64,000 nt of DNA from NCBI GenBank assembly GCA_036852015.1, contig JAANDG010000065.1, forward strand, positions 248,001 to 312,000, read 5' to 3'. The notes under the pieces are model-generated. The model worked only from the letters and a program-made list of their open reading frames with translations. It did no database searches and was not told the origin of the DNA. The stretch comes from Pelodera strongyloides. Its lineage: Eukaryota; Nematoda; Chromadorea; Rhabditida; Rhabditidae. This document shows positions 1 through 10,299 of the stretch, piece after piece; positions within the stretch are counted from its first letter, which is position 1; every line of letters starts with the position of its first letter. The position numbers and the translations under genes were made by a program.

Positions 1-261
1 ACAAGATAATATCTATCCTGCCGCACTTAATATATCACTCAAATGCAACGTGTGTGCGCAACAACTCATCGAGCGACCATCATAGATATATCAAGTCCAT
101 GGTGAATGCGTGCAAGCCTGTGAGAGATAGACGCAGTTTTAATATGTTTGATCTTTCAGTCTTTCTCACTGAGATGAGTGTCATTTTTAATGAGAGATAG
201 CGAAAGTCGCATTCAAATTTTAGTGGGAAATGGATAGTGATATGATAACATGGTGCGCGTC

Positions 262-430
262 ATTGTGCATAAAAAATTGTTTTACGCTTCAAGAGCGTGC
301 ACCTTTATTCAAGGGAGTTCAAAGTACAACTTCAAGGTTTTGCTTATGACATGTTCCGCAGAGGTCCTGAGCAGTAGGCGCCCAGTTCCAGATGACGAAT
401 GGCTCGACGTCTTCGGGCTAGGGCCAGGAG
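262..430 (+). repeat. Dispersed repeat, copy 1 (matches 5373-5520)
   Basis: This segment closely matches 5373-5520 in intron 4 of the first mlt-10-like gene, including GGTCCTGAGCAGTAGGCG and CTCGACGTCTTCGGGCT. A short reading frame with the residues SAEVLSSRR and [11 protein letters not shown] is open in both copies. Another fragment of its left end (TTTTACGCTTCAAGAGCG) lies near 55247. I do not recognise the family. It could be a SINE or a decayed coding fragment. Confidence 0.6.
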
Positions 431-669
431 GGATAAAAGATGAAGAACTGGATGGTCAGTACATATGGTACATTCATATGCGATTATGCGTAATTTAAGT
501 TAGATAATCTACATGCGAGACTTGAAGTACATATAAACAAGATACGTTATTATATGTTCGTGTTATCTATAGTAGATAATCAGTGTGCGGGTAAACCAAC
601 ATCACATTTGTCGTTCTTTAGCTCTCTATGTGTCGACTGTAAAACTAAAACAAATTCAATTATGTGACA

Positions 670-911
670 CCAGCCGTTTTCTCCGACTTTGTTACCCTAT
701 TTAAAACATTCACACATCTACAAAGTCATATATAATTGGCGAAACGTACGATATGAGCCTGGATGTTCATTAGACTAAGAACCATGCTCATGCATATTTG
801 CCATTGAAGGTGCTCTATGAAGAGCAGATTGTTACCCTTATGATAAGCTAGCATAGCTCAACCGGTAGAGCGTTGGACTGTGGAAAACTCTTCTCCTTTA
901 TATAATAAGAT
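670..911 (+). mobile_element. SINE-like element, subfamily C, degenerate copy
   Basis: This is a diverged copy of the element at 42643-43088. It starts CCAGCCG, has lost most of the 5' hairpins, keeps the tRNA-like A box (TAGCTCAACCGGTAGAGCG) at about 855-875, and ends with the family tail CTCTTCTCCTTTATATAATA. The rest of the tRNA-like domain is missing, apparently by internal deletion between the anticodon-like region and the tail. Confidence 0.7.
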
Positions 912-1216
912 GTGCCTCGGATTTGAATTAGCTCTCCAACAAAGGAGCAAAAATACTGGATAGGTAACTACTCCAAGGATGCGGCTCCTTTCCGACAGAC
1001 TGACCACCAAACTATTCAAAGGTAAAGATGGACCCAGTTTAACAACCGAACTCAGCTGCAGGGGGCCTGCAGAGCAAGACAGCAGGGCCAAGTGTATGCC
1101 TTCCGGTGGCCAATCTTTTCCGGAAACCAAGTAGAAACAGTAGAAAATTTTTTCTTTGATGATATGTCATTCCACCTAGTTTCTTGGGATTTATTTCGTT
1201 TTATCGCGGTGGATAT

Positions 1217-1661
1217 ATCTTATTATATAAAGGAGAAGAGTTTGTCACGGGTTTGTTTTTATGTGCACAACGAAATCTCTTCATAAAGAAAACTCTTCGA
1301 GCGAAAGAGCATACAAAATCTTTGTCGCTGGCGAGATTCAAACCCACAGCAGCGCACAACCTCTCGATTCATAGTCCAACGCTCTACCTGTTGAGCTATG
1401 CTAGCTTATCACAAGGATAATCCTCTGCCCTACATACAGCACATTCAATGGCAAATTTGCATGGTAGCATTAGTCGAGTGGAGATCCAAACTGATTATTA
1501 TACGTTTCCACAATCAGTGACGTGTGAATGTAAGTGGCACGGAGGAGAAAGAGACGAGAGTTAACTTTTTACATTGTAGCAACTCTTTTTTAGGGAAACA
1601 ATCGGCCGAAGGCCGATTCCTCCAGTCGGAGAAGAGCCCGTAGGGCTCTTCGAACGGCTGG
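1217..1661 (-). mobile_element. tRNA-bearing SINE-like element, subfamily C
   Basis: This is a full-length copy, about 445 bp, near-identical to 42643-43088. On the minus strand it begins CCAGCCGTTCGAAGAGCCC with two strong hairpins, continues through a unique body, carries a tRNA-like domain with A box and B box (the B box shows on the plus strand as GAGATTCAAACCC near 1342), and ends with the tail TATATAATAAGAT. It sits head to head with the subfamily A copy at 1674, joined by a short TA run. Confidence 0.8.
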
Positions 1662-1673
1662 TATATATATATA

Positions 1674-1920
1674 CCAGTCGGCACACGCCGCCTGAGGCGA
1701 CTTACATGGAAATATGATTGGTTTAGCATGGGCATACTTATATAGAAAGTTTCAAATGTATCATAAGAAATTCGCATAATAGGAAACAATTGCATATGCA
1801 TACTTGCATACATCGATATTGAGCTGCGAAACTCTTTTTATACCCGAACACGAAATTTGCATTTCGTAACGCACATCGGTATGCAAATTAGGCTACAGTT
1901 ACTCTTTTATATAATAAGAT
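1674..1920 (+). mobile_element. SINE-like element, subfamily A
   Basis: The element starts CCAGTCGGCACACGCCGCC, folding into paired GC hairpins, and ends CTTTTATATAATAAGAT. It is highly similar to 46534-46738 and 49657-49891. No tRNA B box is visible in this subfamily. The interior contains paired octamer-like ATTTGCAT and ATGCAAAT motifs. Confidence 0.8.
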
Positions 1921-2609
1921 ATTATGCATTTTTCATTTTATCTTTGAATTACTACTTCGATTTTTAACGTTGCACTCTTTCTAAGAGTCTAATAAACATT
2001 TAAACATTCAAACATTTTTGTTCATTATCGTTCGTAGTCTGATGCAGCTCCTTTAGTTATCTCCAGAGAGATCAGACTAAACTTTTGCTTCACTATTCGA
2101 GGCATCTCCTCTACAGTATCCCAGTGCTTTTTGACCAATAAAGCTCCACAAACCAATGGTAGAAATAAGTAGATTAATTGCTCTCCAGCGCGCGCACGAT
2201 ATGGGCTTTTGAGTTCAAAATGATTAGGCTTAATCGGGGGTGGATGCCACTTTTTGATTCCCGATCATCGCGGGTATTTCGCCCGCGGGCGGCTTGCGCG
2301 CGGGGGCGTTACCTGGGTGAGAAAGCTTACGGTTCTGGATATGCCCGCCTGCGAGGAAAAAAGGTTGGTGAATAATGTGCTTAAAGACAGATTTGCACAA
2401 CCATACACCGCCCCCTGCGAAAAATATTCAGCATTGTCACGGCGCCGAGGCACACTTATAGCCCCGCGCAGGCCCACCAACCACACACCCTCGCTGATTT
2501 AAGCAACCCGCGGGCACCCTTGCTCCCACGCTTTAGCTACACCGCCAAGGCCTGGCCGAAACTTATTGGTCATTTGACCTTGGGTTAACCGTTGGTACAT
2601 TAAAACCAA

Positions 2610-5600
2610 ATGCTGCGCTTATTAATATTAGTGTGCTTTAGCGCATATTCAACAGCGCAGACGCTAAAAGAATTATCGGGTGAGTGTTATACATTCCGTT
2701 TATCATTCTTGTGAATGAGCTTGAACTTGTGGTGTCTTGCGATTCCTTCTGACATAGCAGCAAAATTGTACGCCAAGTCTAATACATCAACTGTTGCGTC
2801 AGAGAAGCTGCCAAAAATACCCACTGATATTAAGATATTATCAGATGAGTATCTAGTTATGAGGCCATATTCAACACTCCGATTCCCCTCTGGGAAATAT
2901 TCCCTGGGGATAGAAAAGTGCATCCTCTTGTGAGACACGCAGAGAAAAAGACGGCGAATTCTCTATTGGGAATTGAGTGGTGAATATGGCCTCTGGATAC
3001 CAAAAATCGTTCCAGACCGTCCGATCAGTTTAAAAGACCCCGCGTTCGCAAAATATCGCGACGGTTCAGCACTCGTCTATCCGCTTCACGAAGAAGGTAT
3101 GTAGAATTGTTTGAATTTTATGTTATTATATATGTTTTCACTTTTTAATTCTTTTATTTATCATTTTGTATATTTATTGTATGTTAAAATTGTAGTATTA
3201 TATGTTTAGTGGTGTTCCACAGTTTTAAGTACACCATTATAAAATCTATTCTTAAAGGATCGCAGTCACTACAAAATCGTCGTTTTTCTTCGAGTTTACT
3301 TGTATTTAGTAAAGAATAGAGACAAATACTTTACCAAAACCGAAAAATTTGAATTCCAACTCAGGGAGTGAACAAGTAGAAAAGTAGTTCTACTTAACTA
3401 CCGCAGGATCACGAAACGTGTTCATACAGCTGCTTCCCGGTCGGGAGTATGCAAATTGTTTCGGCAAATATCTGCATATTATATCTTTACATATACTGCA
3501 AGGGTCTGCAGGCATATCACCACACGTTTCATAAGCCCGCGGTAGCTAAGTAGAACTACTTTTCTACTTGTTCACCCCCTGAGTTGGAATTTAAATTATT
3601 CGGTTTTGGTAAAGTATTTTTCTTTATTCTTTACTAAATTCAAGTAAACTCGAAGCAAAATGATGATTTTGGAGTGACTGCGATCCTTTAAAGGAGGAGG
3701 CTCACTAGAATGAAGTGCTCGAATGGTTTCCTTTTATCGAAAGATGATGGTATTAAATTCCGAAAGACATGCTTTACAATGCAAAAGCTTTTAACTGGAA
3801 GGAGTAAATCAATATAAAACTATGAATTCTATCAAAATTTTGGATCGTAAAAAATAGTTGATTTCCATAGTGGGCATGCAAATTTTGTGCTGGCTTGCAA
3901 AATGACTTGTAAATTTGCATGTTTAGCTTTGAAGTCTACCTTGCATACAATAGGTTATTTTATTTGACTTCGAGTTCTTAGATTAATTAATTCCTCCAAA
4001 CTAAAGCGCTGAACCTTATAATACTTGTTTTTTGGAAGATAAACCCATTATCTTTCGATAAAAGGAAACTATTTGAGCACTTCATTCTCGTGAGCCTCCT
4101 CCTTTAATTTTATGGCGGTAGTCTAACATGGACCCCCATTTCTTCAATGTGGCTAGAAAAGTATCTATTTCAAACTTTGCGTACTTTTCCCTGTTACTTG
4201 AGGTTGAGGTGCTTATTCATGTGTTGTTTTTCCTCTTCGCACCATTTACATAGTGCATAATTATTAACTTCTTATGTGTATTTTTCACACAAGTAACTTG
4301 CAAATTACCCTACTAAATTACCCTATTATTTATTGTTGTGGAAATAACCCTATTATTTATTGTTGTGGAAATAACCCTATTATTTATTATTTGGTTGTGG
4401 CATAAGCTCCTTGGTTCCTATAAATGTTATGCCAAAGCTTCAAATGAAAAAAATGGGCAGATCGATTGTCTGAACAAGTCGCACAAATTGTCTGTTGTCC
4501 AAATAAAATGGCTAAGAGATGAATTATCTTGTCAGTCGCCCTTTAATCAGGCTTAATCAAAGCCACCGAATCAACAGAAAAAACCTAAAAAGCAAAAAGC
4601 AAGACCGGGCAGTGCCGCCAAACGAGAAATGGAAATGAAATATTGAATGTTTGCGCTTTGGTCAATTGAATATTGCGTAATCCGTAATTGCCAAAAATAT
4701 CGCAAACGAGAATTCGGCCTGTCAAGATGATTATTATCAGCCTTTATGACGTTCTATTGATATTTTTATTAGTGCAATTGAAGCATCACTTTTCTGTGTG
4801 TCACATGTAATGCATGTATAATAATTTAGTAGTATATTTTATTGGTTTTAGGTCTGAACGACCTGTCGGAAAAGTGGCTGTCCCAGGCTGTTTCTGGGCT
4901 AATTGCGGCAATTGCACAGAAAAAGTAAGTATATTTGCTTCACAATATTGCCAGCTTTTGAGCTAATTTAATTTTTCGCAGAGATGTAGGAATACATAAT
5001 TGCATCAGCAAAAAAAAGCGATATAATTGTAATTCTAACGATGCTATTGTAATTCTAGCCAGAAGAAAGCTATACAATTAATACCATTAGCCCTATTTAG
5101 TCTCGAAACCGCCGAAGAGTTCGCCAAAGACGAGCTGCATACGTGCTCGAAAGACGCGAAAGATGTGCCAAAACATGCCAAATGCTTCGCGGGCCTGCTG
5201 CGCCATGTGGACAGAAAGGCTATGAAAGGTAAGCGCAACTGAAAATTTTAACCATGTTTCTGTTTTCTAAAATGAGCACGAATTGGTTACAATCAAAGTT
5301 GTACGATTTACACATCAAGTGTTGCCAGTTAGATGGGAGGAATTAAGTAATAAATAAATATTTTACGGTTCAAGAACGTGCACACTTTTTCAAAGGTGAA
5401 AATACAGTTTCAATGTTTGCTTTTGACTTATGACAGGTTCGGCAGAGGTCCTGAGCAGTAGGCGACGAGTTCCAGATGACAAATTGCTCGACGTCTTCGG
5501 GCTCGGGCCAGGAGGGATTGTCCATGATTTCCTCGCGGAATTGCAAATTTTACCGAGAAAATTTATTGTGTTTTCTTTTTTAGAACGCCAACACAGATTC

Positions 5601-8600
5601 AACAAAATTCGTCGTGCTAAGCTTCGCAAGCCATTTAACAGAAACGAATTCAGACGCATGAAGAGGGAAACTGGCTATAAGGTACGGTAATCGATTTCTA
5701 CGTAGACTTCTGAATCTAGAGTCAGAGGATGTTGACCCTGTGCTATGCTCACAGCAATAATAAACGGTTCCGAATAACTTTATTGTTTGTCTTATAGCCA
5801 GTGAACCGTGATTCGTACACTCTCCGCCAAAGAACTGATGAAACTCCCTTTGCACAAGTTGCACGTTATATGACGAATACCGTGCGGAAATTGAAGAACA
5901 AAAACGATACGGAGACGTGAGTTCATTATTAATTTTAACTTCAGTCATAATCATACTTCCGTATAGGTTAGAAGTAGAGAGCGCAAAGCTTCCGCTGGCG
6001 CGGCCTCAGGCAATTGCGCTCATGCAATGGTCCATGATATGTTAGGAATCGGCATCGAAAGTTTCATTGTGTGTTACCTATACGCCCACTTCTGCCCTTG
6101 TTAGTCGCTTTGCAAGTGTACCCTATGCATTTTGGCCGTTAGTAAAAAATATTATAATATACAGATAATCACAAAATGTATTTACTTCAGATGGCAAGAG
6201 ACAATGGTAAAGATTCGAAAAACAGCCGAAGAAGAGAAAGAAATGAAGATTGCGAAGGAAAATATGAAGAAACGACTGCAAGGATTCATCGATAACACGC
6301 CCACACATCTGGAGGATCCGGTCAAGAAGGAGGCGTTGCAGATGGTAGGCAGCCATTTATGTTATGTATGCAAATGTGGAATAAGGTTTATAAATAAACT
6401 AGACGGCTATCGCCGCCTGAGGCGTCTACTACAATGATCATACTACATACTTATAGAAACTGAAACGTATATTTCAAGTTTATGTAATAAAATGCGATAG
6501 CGCTTATTTTGAAGAGTTGCGAAAAGGGACTACTTATACCAAACGCCTGAAAAGTAGAATTCCGTTTCGTTCAGACAAACAAAAAAGTAAACTCTTCTCC
6601 CTTATATAATAAGATAAGACAGCGGTCTCTGGTTGAAACTGTGACGTACAATACACTTGTAATTGGAATAAAAAGTGAGTGAAGAGCTAGTTCTTTCTCA
6701 AAAAGTTTATTATTCATGTGAATCTCACACTGAAATTGATTCTTGCCACAGTCCACCGCCAGTTTTAGAAAGCCTTCTGTTCAATGTGCAATAGCACATG
6801 TTCATGGATTTATTTGATTTATGATTTACTTATCTTTTATTTATTGTTTATTTTTCAGCTCGAAGAAGATGAACAAAAGAAGAACGAAACTATTGAAATG
6901 GCAAAAAATAGCGAGATCCGTCTCCCAATGAAGGTATTCTGCTTAATTCTCTTGTAAATACTAAGCGGTACGCCTAGATAAATTTCTTATTGTTTCGTGG
7001 TACAGTAGTTTTTGCTTTGCCTTTTCTACTTTTAGTGAAAGGTTTGCGGAAAACGATGTAACAAAGTTGTTGATCGTAAGACGTATTTTTATTTAGATGA
7101 ATAAGAATAGGTAGAATCTTCGAACTTATACGACTCCCGGTAAGACAGATTGGACAGATGTAAAGCAAATCTTTATGTCAACGTTTACCTTTCGGCATCT
7201 TCAGGACAAGGGAATAACAGCCCGTAATCAAAAACACTTTATTTAGATGGTTCGTGAGGCAGTGAAACTTGGCCTTCAACTCTCCGGCAAGAACGTTTCA
7301 AACTTCCATGATAAAACTCTAAAATTGGTCTCGCCACGATTCTTTTCCCTAGTGAAAGAGGAGGGAGAAGAGGATATGGTGAGTATTCAAATATACATTT
7401 ATAATATTTTACTTATCATTCTCTACTGAACGATTAGAGGTCGATTTCACTTCGACTGTGATTTTAGACAGTCATCTGTGTGTGGACAGTTCTTTTGGTT
7501 TGTCACAGTAAAACCACGCTGTCTTCTAATTAACTCACTATGACCCATTGTTCAACGAACCGCTATATTCTTAAATGTATGCTTACAATTAGTACAATGG
7601 CCGTATTCACCAACACACAGTGAGCCCAATCTAGGTTCACGAGCGCCCTGAATCTCTTCTGCTCTCGCACTCTCTAGCTCCCTGGGGAGGCCAGGGAGGG
7701 CTCCCTGCGTGTTGGTGAAAGGTTGTCATCATCCCAATAATATTCAGATCAACTTGCTCTCCCCATCTCTCTTTTCCCTTCACGACGAAGGTTCACCAGG
7801 TGAGAAACTCTCCTCCCTTCCCCATCTTCTCAAAGGACTCACCAAGACCGACCAAGAAGCTTGGATGGACTTCATTGTTGAAGCTGCAGGTACCGTTTCT
7901 AATTCTTCTGGTTGTATTTGGCCAATATAGCCTAATTGTATTTAGAAACTTACCGGTGTATGCAACTGAAAATTCTGTTTATCTACACAAATCAGAAATA
8001 AAGCTTGTTGTTATTAAAAGAAACTGCAGTGCAGAGTCCAGCTCACTTGCTTCCGATCTGCTCCTTCAACAGCAAAACGATAAGTCAAGCACTAGGGAGG
8101 GAGCGTGATCCCCTGTTGTATAAAAGTATAAAACATATTGGAGTATAAAACATTATTGACCACTGCCACAATTAATTAACTGCTACATTGTCAACAAAAC
8201 AGTATTCAGGCGTTTCTGACTCTGTGAATCAGGCGCAAGAAATCCGTCGAGCACAGCGTTTGGACTCAATGAAAGGAGACGAGGGAGCACCACTTTACTT
8301 CACCAAGAAGAACATCACGGAACGGTAACTAGCTTTTTAACTTTAATCTGAATCTTTAATCTGACATGTTTCATAAAGGCTCAGGCCCACAGAAACAATT
8401 CCCAATGTTTCTGCAAGAAAAGTACAGGATGGCGTAATCATGACGGCAATATGCAACTTCATCATGTACCTGAAGCTTCAACAAACACCGGTAGAAATGC
8501 ACAAGTGCTCTATATGAGAGCGCTATATCTTATTATAATAATTTATTACGTACACATACAATTCGTGAGAAAAATATGTGCAGTATTGTTAGTCTTTAGC

Positions 8601-10299
8601 ACCAAACCAGTTTTCAGATATGGCGAAGACGAAGTGAAAAAGGTGGACGTTTTTGACACCTTCGCAAAGAAATACTCTGGAAAACAGGTAATTTTTCGTG
8701 TAATTATTTCTTTCCATGCATGTCTATTTTTTATTTTCCTTTGGCATTTGGCTTATTCAACTCTTAAGCCGTATTGTACCTACTTTGGGAAATTTGCATA
8801 TGATACGAATACGAATTGTATCCTATGTTGGTGCCCATCCGAAGCTTCCGGCACCAAATTAACTAGGATACATAGGATATTCGTATCAAATGCAAATTTC
8901 CCAAAGTAGGTACAAGGTACAATACGGCTTTAAAAGGATGATTTTTTTTTAGAAAAATGAGCTCGACAAGCAGGGATTCTCGTTCATGACTGATGACCAA
9001 ATCGACGTTTTATACGGAAAAGACTCTCCATATCACACACCGGAAAGAATAAAGACATACAAAACTTTTGCCAATATGGACGACCGCACAAAACATTTGA
9101 TTCTGAGGAACGAGTGGGTTTTACGCATTTTTTTGGAATATCTTATCAAATCAATATATTTCTATTGAGGCGTTGAGAATCCGCACTTTCGTCAAACCAT
9201 ATCAAACCATATTCACCACTCCGATTCCCTCGGGGTAATATTCCCTGGGGACAGAAAATAACAGTCTAATGTGAGACACGCAGAGAAAAAGACGGGGAAT
9301 TCCCCATGGGGAAGTGAGCGGTGAATATGGCCTCTTGGTCCTAGTTGGTCGTACTCATCAATGCCAGAAAGTGTACTATTGTTTAGGTTACAACGTAATT
9401 ATAAAAAAAAACACAAAAGCGAAGTAAATATAATAGTGCCTAGTAATAATAATAAATGTTTATTGGATCAACGAGTCGTAGGGTCAAAGAAGAAAAGTTC
9501 TTGAGGTAGTTGCTATAAGATCGCAAACCAAGAGGTACGCTAACAATAAGATGTTGGTGCGGCAAGGACACCATCATACTAATAAGGGACCCTACGAGAC
9601 TTGTAATTCTGTTGCTGTATCGAATTCCAATAATATTCAATCTAATTCCTTTAATTTAGAATTCGTCAACTCGCAAAGGTGAAGAAGTTCACCGCTGCTC
9701 CGATGGACCGATCAGTCGGCACGAACGAGACCCACTCCCGCAACAAAAGAAATATCGTACTCTCCCCTATCGTTCTGTCCCCGCTCGTGCTCGCCGGTGG
9801 AATAATGAGCAACACCTGGATCGTACTCTCTCCCGTCGTCTTCTCGCCTGTGGTCCTCACTCCAGCTGTGCTCGGTCCGGTCATCCTCTCACCCTGGGTC
9901 TTCATCCCTGTCATACTCTCTCCTCGTGTTCTCTGTCCTCTCATCCTGAATCCCATGATCTTCTCACCTATCGTCCTCTCGCCTCTCGTTCTCCACCCTC
10001 TCATCCTGTCACCTGGAATCTTCAACCCTCTAGTGCTCTCGCCTTTCGTACTCTCACCGTTTATCCTCTCTCCACAAGTCTTCACTCCAATCATTCTCTC
10101 GCCTTTCGCTCTCTCGCCTCTCATTCTGAATCCTATGGTGGGATCCCCTGTAGTACTCTCTCCTTTCGTTCTATCACCTCTAATTCTCTCGCCGCAAGTA
10201 CTATTTGCTGTTGTCTTGTCTCCCTACGCTCTCTCGCCTCTCGTCGAGTCTAAGCTTATCGCATCTGAAGTTGTTCTCTCACCGTCTGTCCTCTCCTAA
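2610..10299 (+). CDS. MLT-10-like moulting protein 1 (DUF644 + LSP repeats)
   Basis: Fourteen exons splice in phase to 685 residues: 2610-2679, 3016-3096, 4852-4924, 5101-5228, 5584-5681, 5798-5916, 6191-6344, 6859-6933, 7247-7378, 7748-7889, 8210-8324, 8618-8687, 8953-9113, 9660-10299. A signal peptide ([17 protein letters not shown]) opens the protein. Residues ~50-472 form the moulting-cycle (DUF644) region, including [12 protein letters not shown] and the segment [12 protein letters not shown] at 500-503 is a furin-type site. Residues 504-685 hold 18 LSP motifs at five-residue spacing. C. elegans MLT-10 and its relatives combine the same two regions and act in moulting (family knowledge). 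The exon set was confirmed against the tandem paralogue at 12622-19979, which shares all but one intron position in the aligned part. Introns carry several palindromic elements. Exon 2 is the least certain, because the N-terminal sequence is poorly conserved. Confidence 0.9.
2861..2993. mobile_element. Palindromic MITE, GGCC(A/G)TATTC family
   Basis: The inverted ends read GAGGCCATATTCAACACTCC and its complement. The element lies in intron 1 of the first mlt-10-like gene and ends 21 bp before that intron's AG. Related copies are at 9205-9335, 7599-7723 and 14173-15118. Confidence 0.8.
3252..3691. mobile_element. Palindromic element, TTAAAGGATCGCAGTCAC family
   Basis: The ends are TTAAAGGATCGCAGTCACT and its complement at 3673-3691, and the palindrome extends inward through CGAGTTTACTTG. 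An inner inverted repeat (AAGTAGTTCTACTTA at about 3384 and 3547) is nested inside. The right TTAA (3688-3691) is shared with the next palindrome. A relative lies at 28018-28448. Confidence 0.8.
3688..4107. mobile_element. Palindromic element, TTAAAGGAGGAGGCTCAC family
   Basis: The inverted ends (TTAAAGGAGGAGGCTCAC and complement) continue through the TTTTATCGAAAGATGATGG region. The element abuts 3252-3691 with a shared TTAA, within intron 2 of the first mlt-10-like gene. A related but partly decayed copy starts near 12793. Confidence 0.8.
4321..4390. repeat. 27-bp tandem repeat, about 2.6 copies
   Basis: The unit begins CCCTATTATTTATTGTTGTG and repeats at 27-bp spacing in intron 2 of the first mlt-10-like gene. 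It is in frame over its length but lies far from any splice signal that would make it coding. Confidence 0.8.
5373..5520 (+). repeat. Dispersed repeat, copy 2 (matches 262-430)
   Basis: This copy fills part of intron 4 of the first mlt-10-like gene, ending about 60 bp before exon 5. The reading frame SAEVLSSRR...[11 protein letters not shown] is open here too. The paralogue lacks any equivalent peptide, so I treat it as an insertion and not as an alternative exon. Confidence 0.55.
6399..6614 (+). mobile_element. SINE-like element, subfamily B
   Basis: It opens with AGACGGCTATCGCCGCCTGA, whose two GC stems are CGGC/GCCG and CGCC/GGCG, and ends AAACTCTTCTCCCTTATATA followed by ATAAGAT. It lies in intron 7 of the first mlt-10-like gene. 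Other copies are at 49424-49656 (+) and 49893-50146 (-). Confidence 0.75.
7599..7723. mobile_element. Small palindromic MITE, GGCCGTATTCACCAAC ends
   Basis: The left end GGCCGTATTCACCAACACAC is mirrored by GTGTTGGTGAA at about 7710. It sits in intron 9 of the first mlt-10-like gene, just 25 bp before exon 10. The inner sequence (CTCCCTGGGGAGGCC) is also palindromic. Confidence 0.65.
8767..8937. mobile_element. Perfect-looking short palindrome in intron 12
   Basis: The arms run from TTAAGCCGTATTGTACCTAC to its near-complement at 8907-8933 and share CCTACTTTGGGAAATTTGCA. The arms are long relative to the loop. It occupies most of the intron between exons 12 and 13 of the first mlt-10-like gene. 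Confidence 0.75.
9205..9335. mobile_element. Palindromic MITE, CCATATTCACCACTCC ends
   Basis: This is a close relative of 2861-2993 and shares the internal string GTGAGACACGCAGAGAAAAA. It is located in intron 13 of the first mlt-10-like gene. Confidence 0.75.
9440..9640 (-). mobile_element. LINE 3'-end fragment
   Basis: Read on the minus strand, the segment ends in CAATAAACATTTATTATTAT, the same kind of tail as at 36817 and 57351. It includes a block (TTAGTATG, then GGTGTCCTTGCCGCACC) that recurs near 49290-49385. It looks like a 5'-truncated insertion, antisense in intron 13 of the first mlt-10-like gene. Confidence 0.6.

Larger units (their letters stand above)
1..2609. other. Upstream repeat-rich region
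   Basis: No gene is supported here. The stretch holds a dispersed repeat (about 262-430) shared with intron 4 of the first mlt-10-like gene, three SINE-like elements (670-911, 1217-1661, 1674-1920), and a GC-rich block at about 2240-2520 without a coding signature. The last 90 bases before 2610 lead into the first mlt-10-like gene. No strong spliced-leader acceptor (TTTCAG) is visible just upstream of its ATG. Confidence 0.6.

Noticed and set aside
9666..10124. 152-codon antisense frame rich in GER/TGE over the LSP repeat (and the similar one at 19391-19816)
   Set aside because: It is the mirror of the repeated CTCTCxCCT codons in the true gene. It has no start context, no splice signals and no independent conservation.
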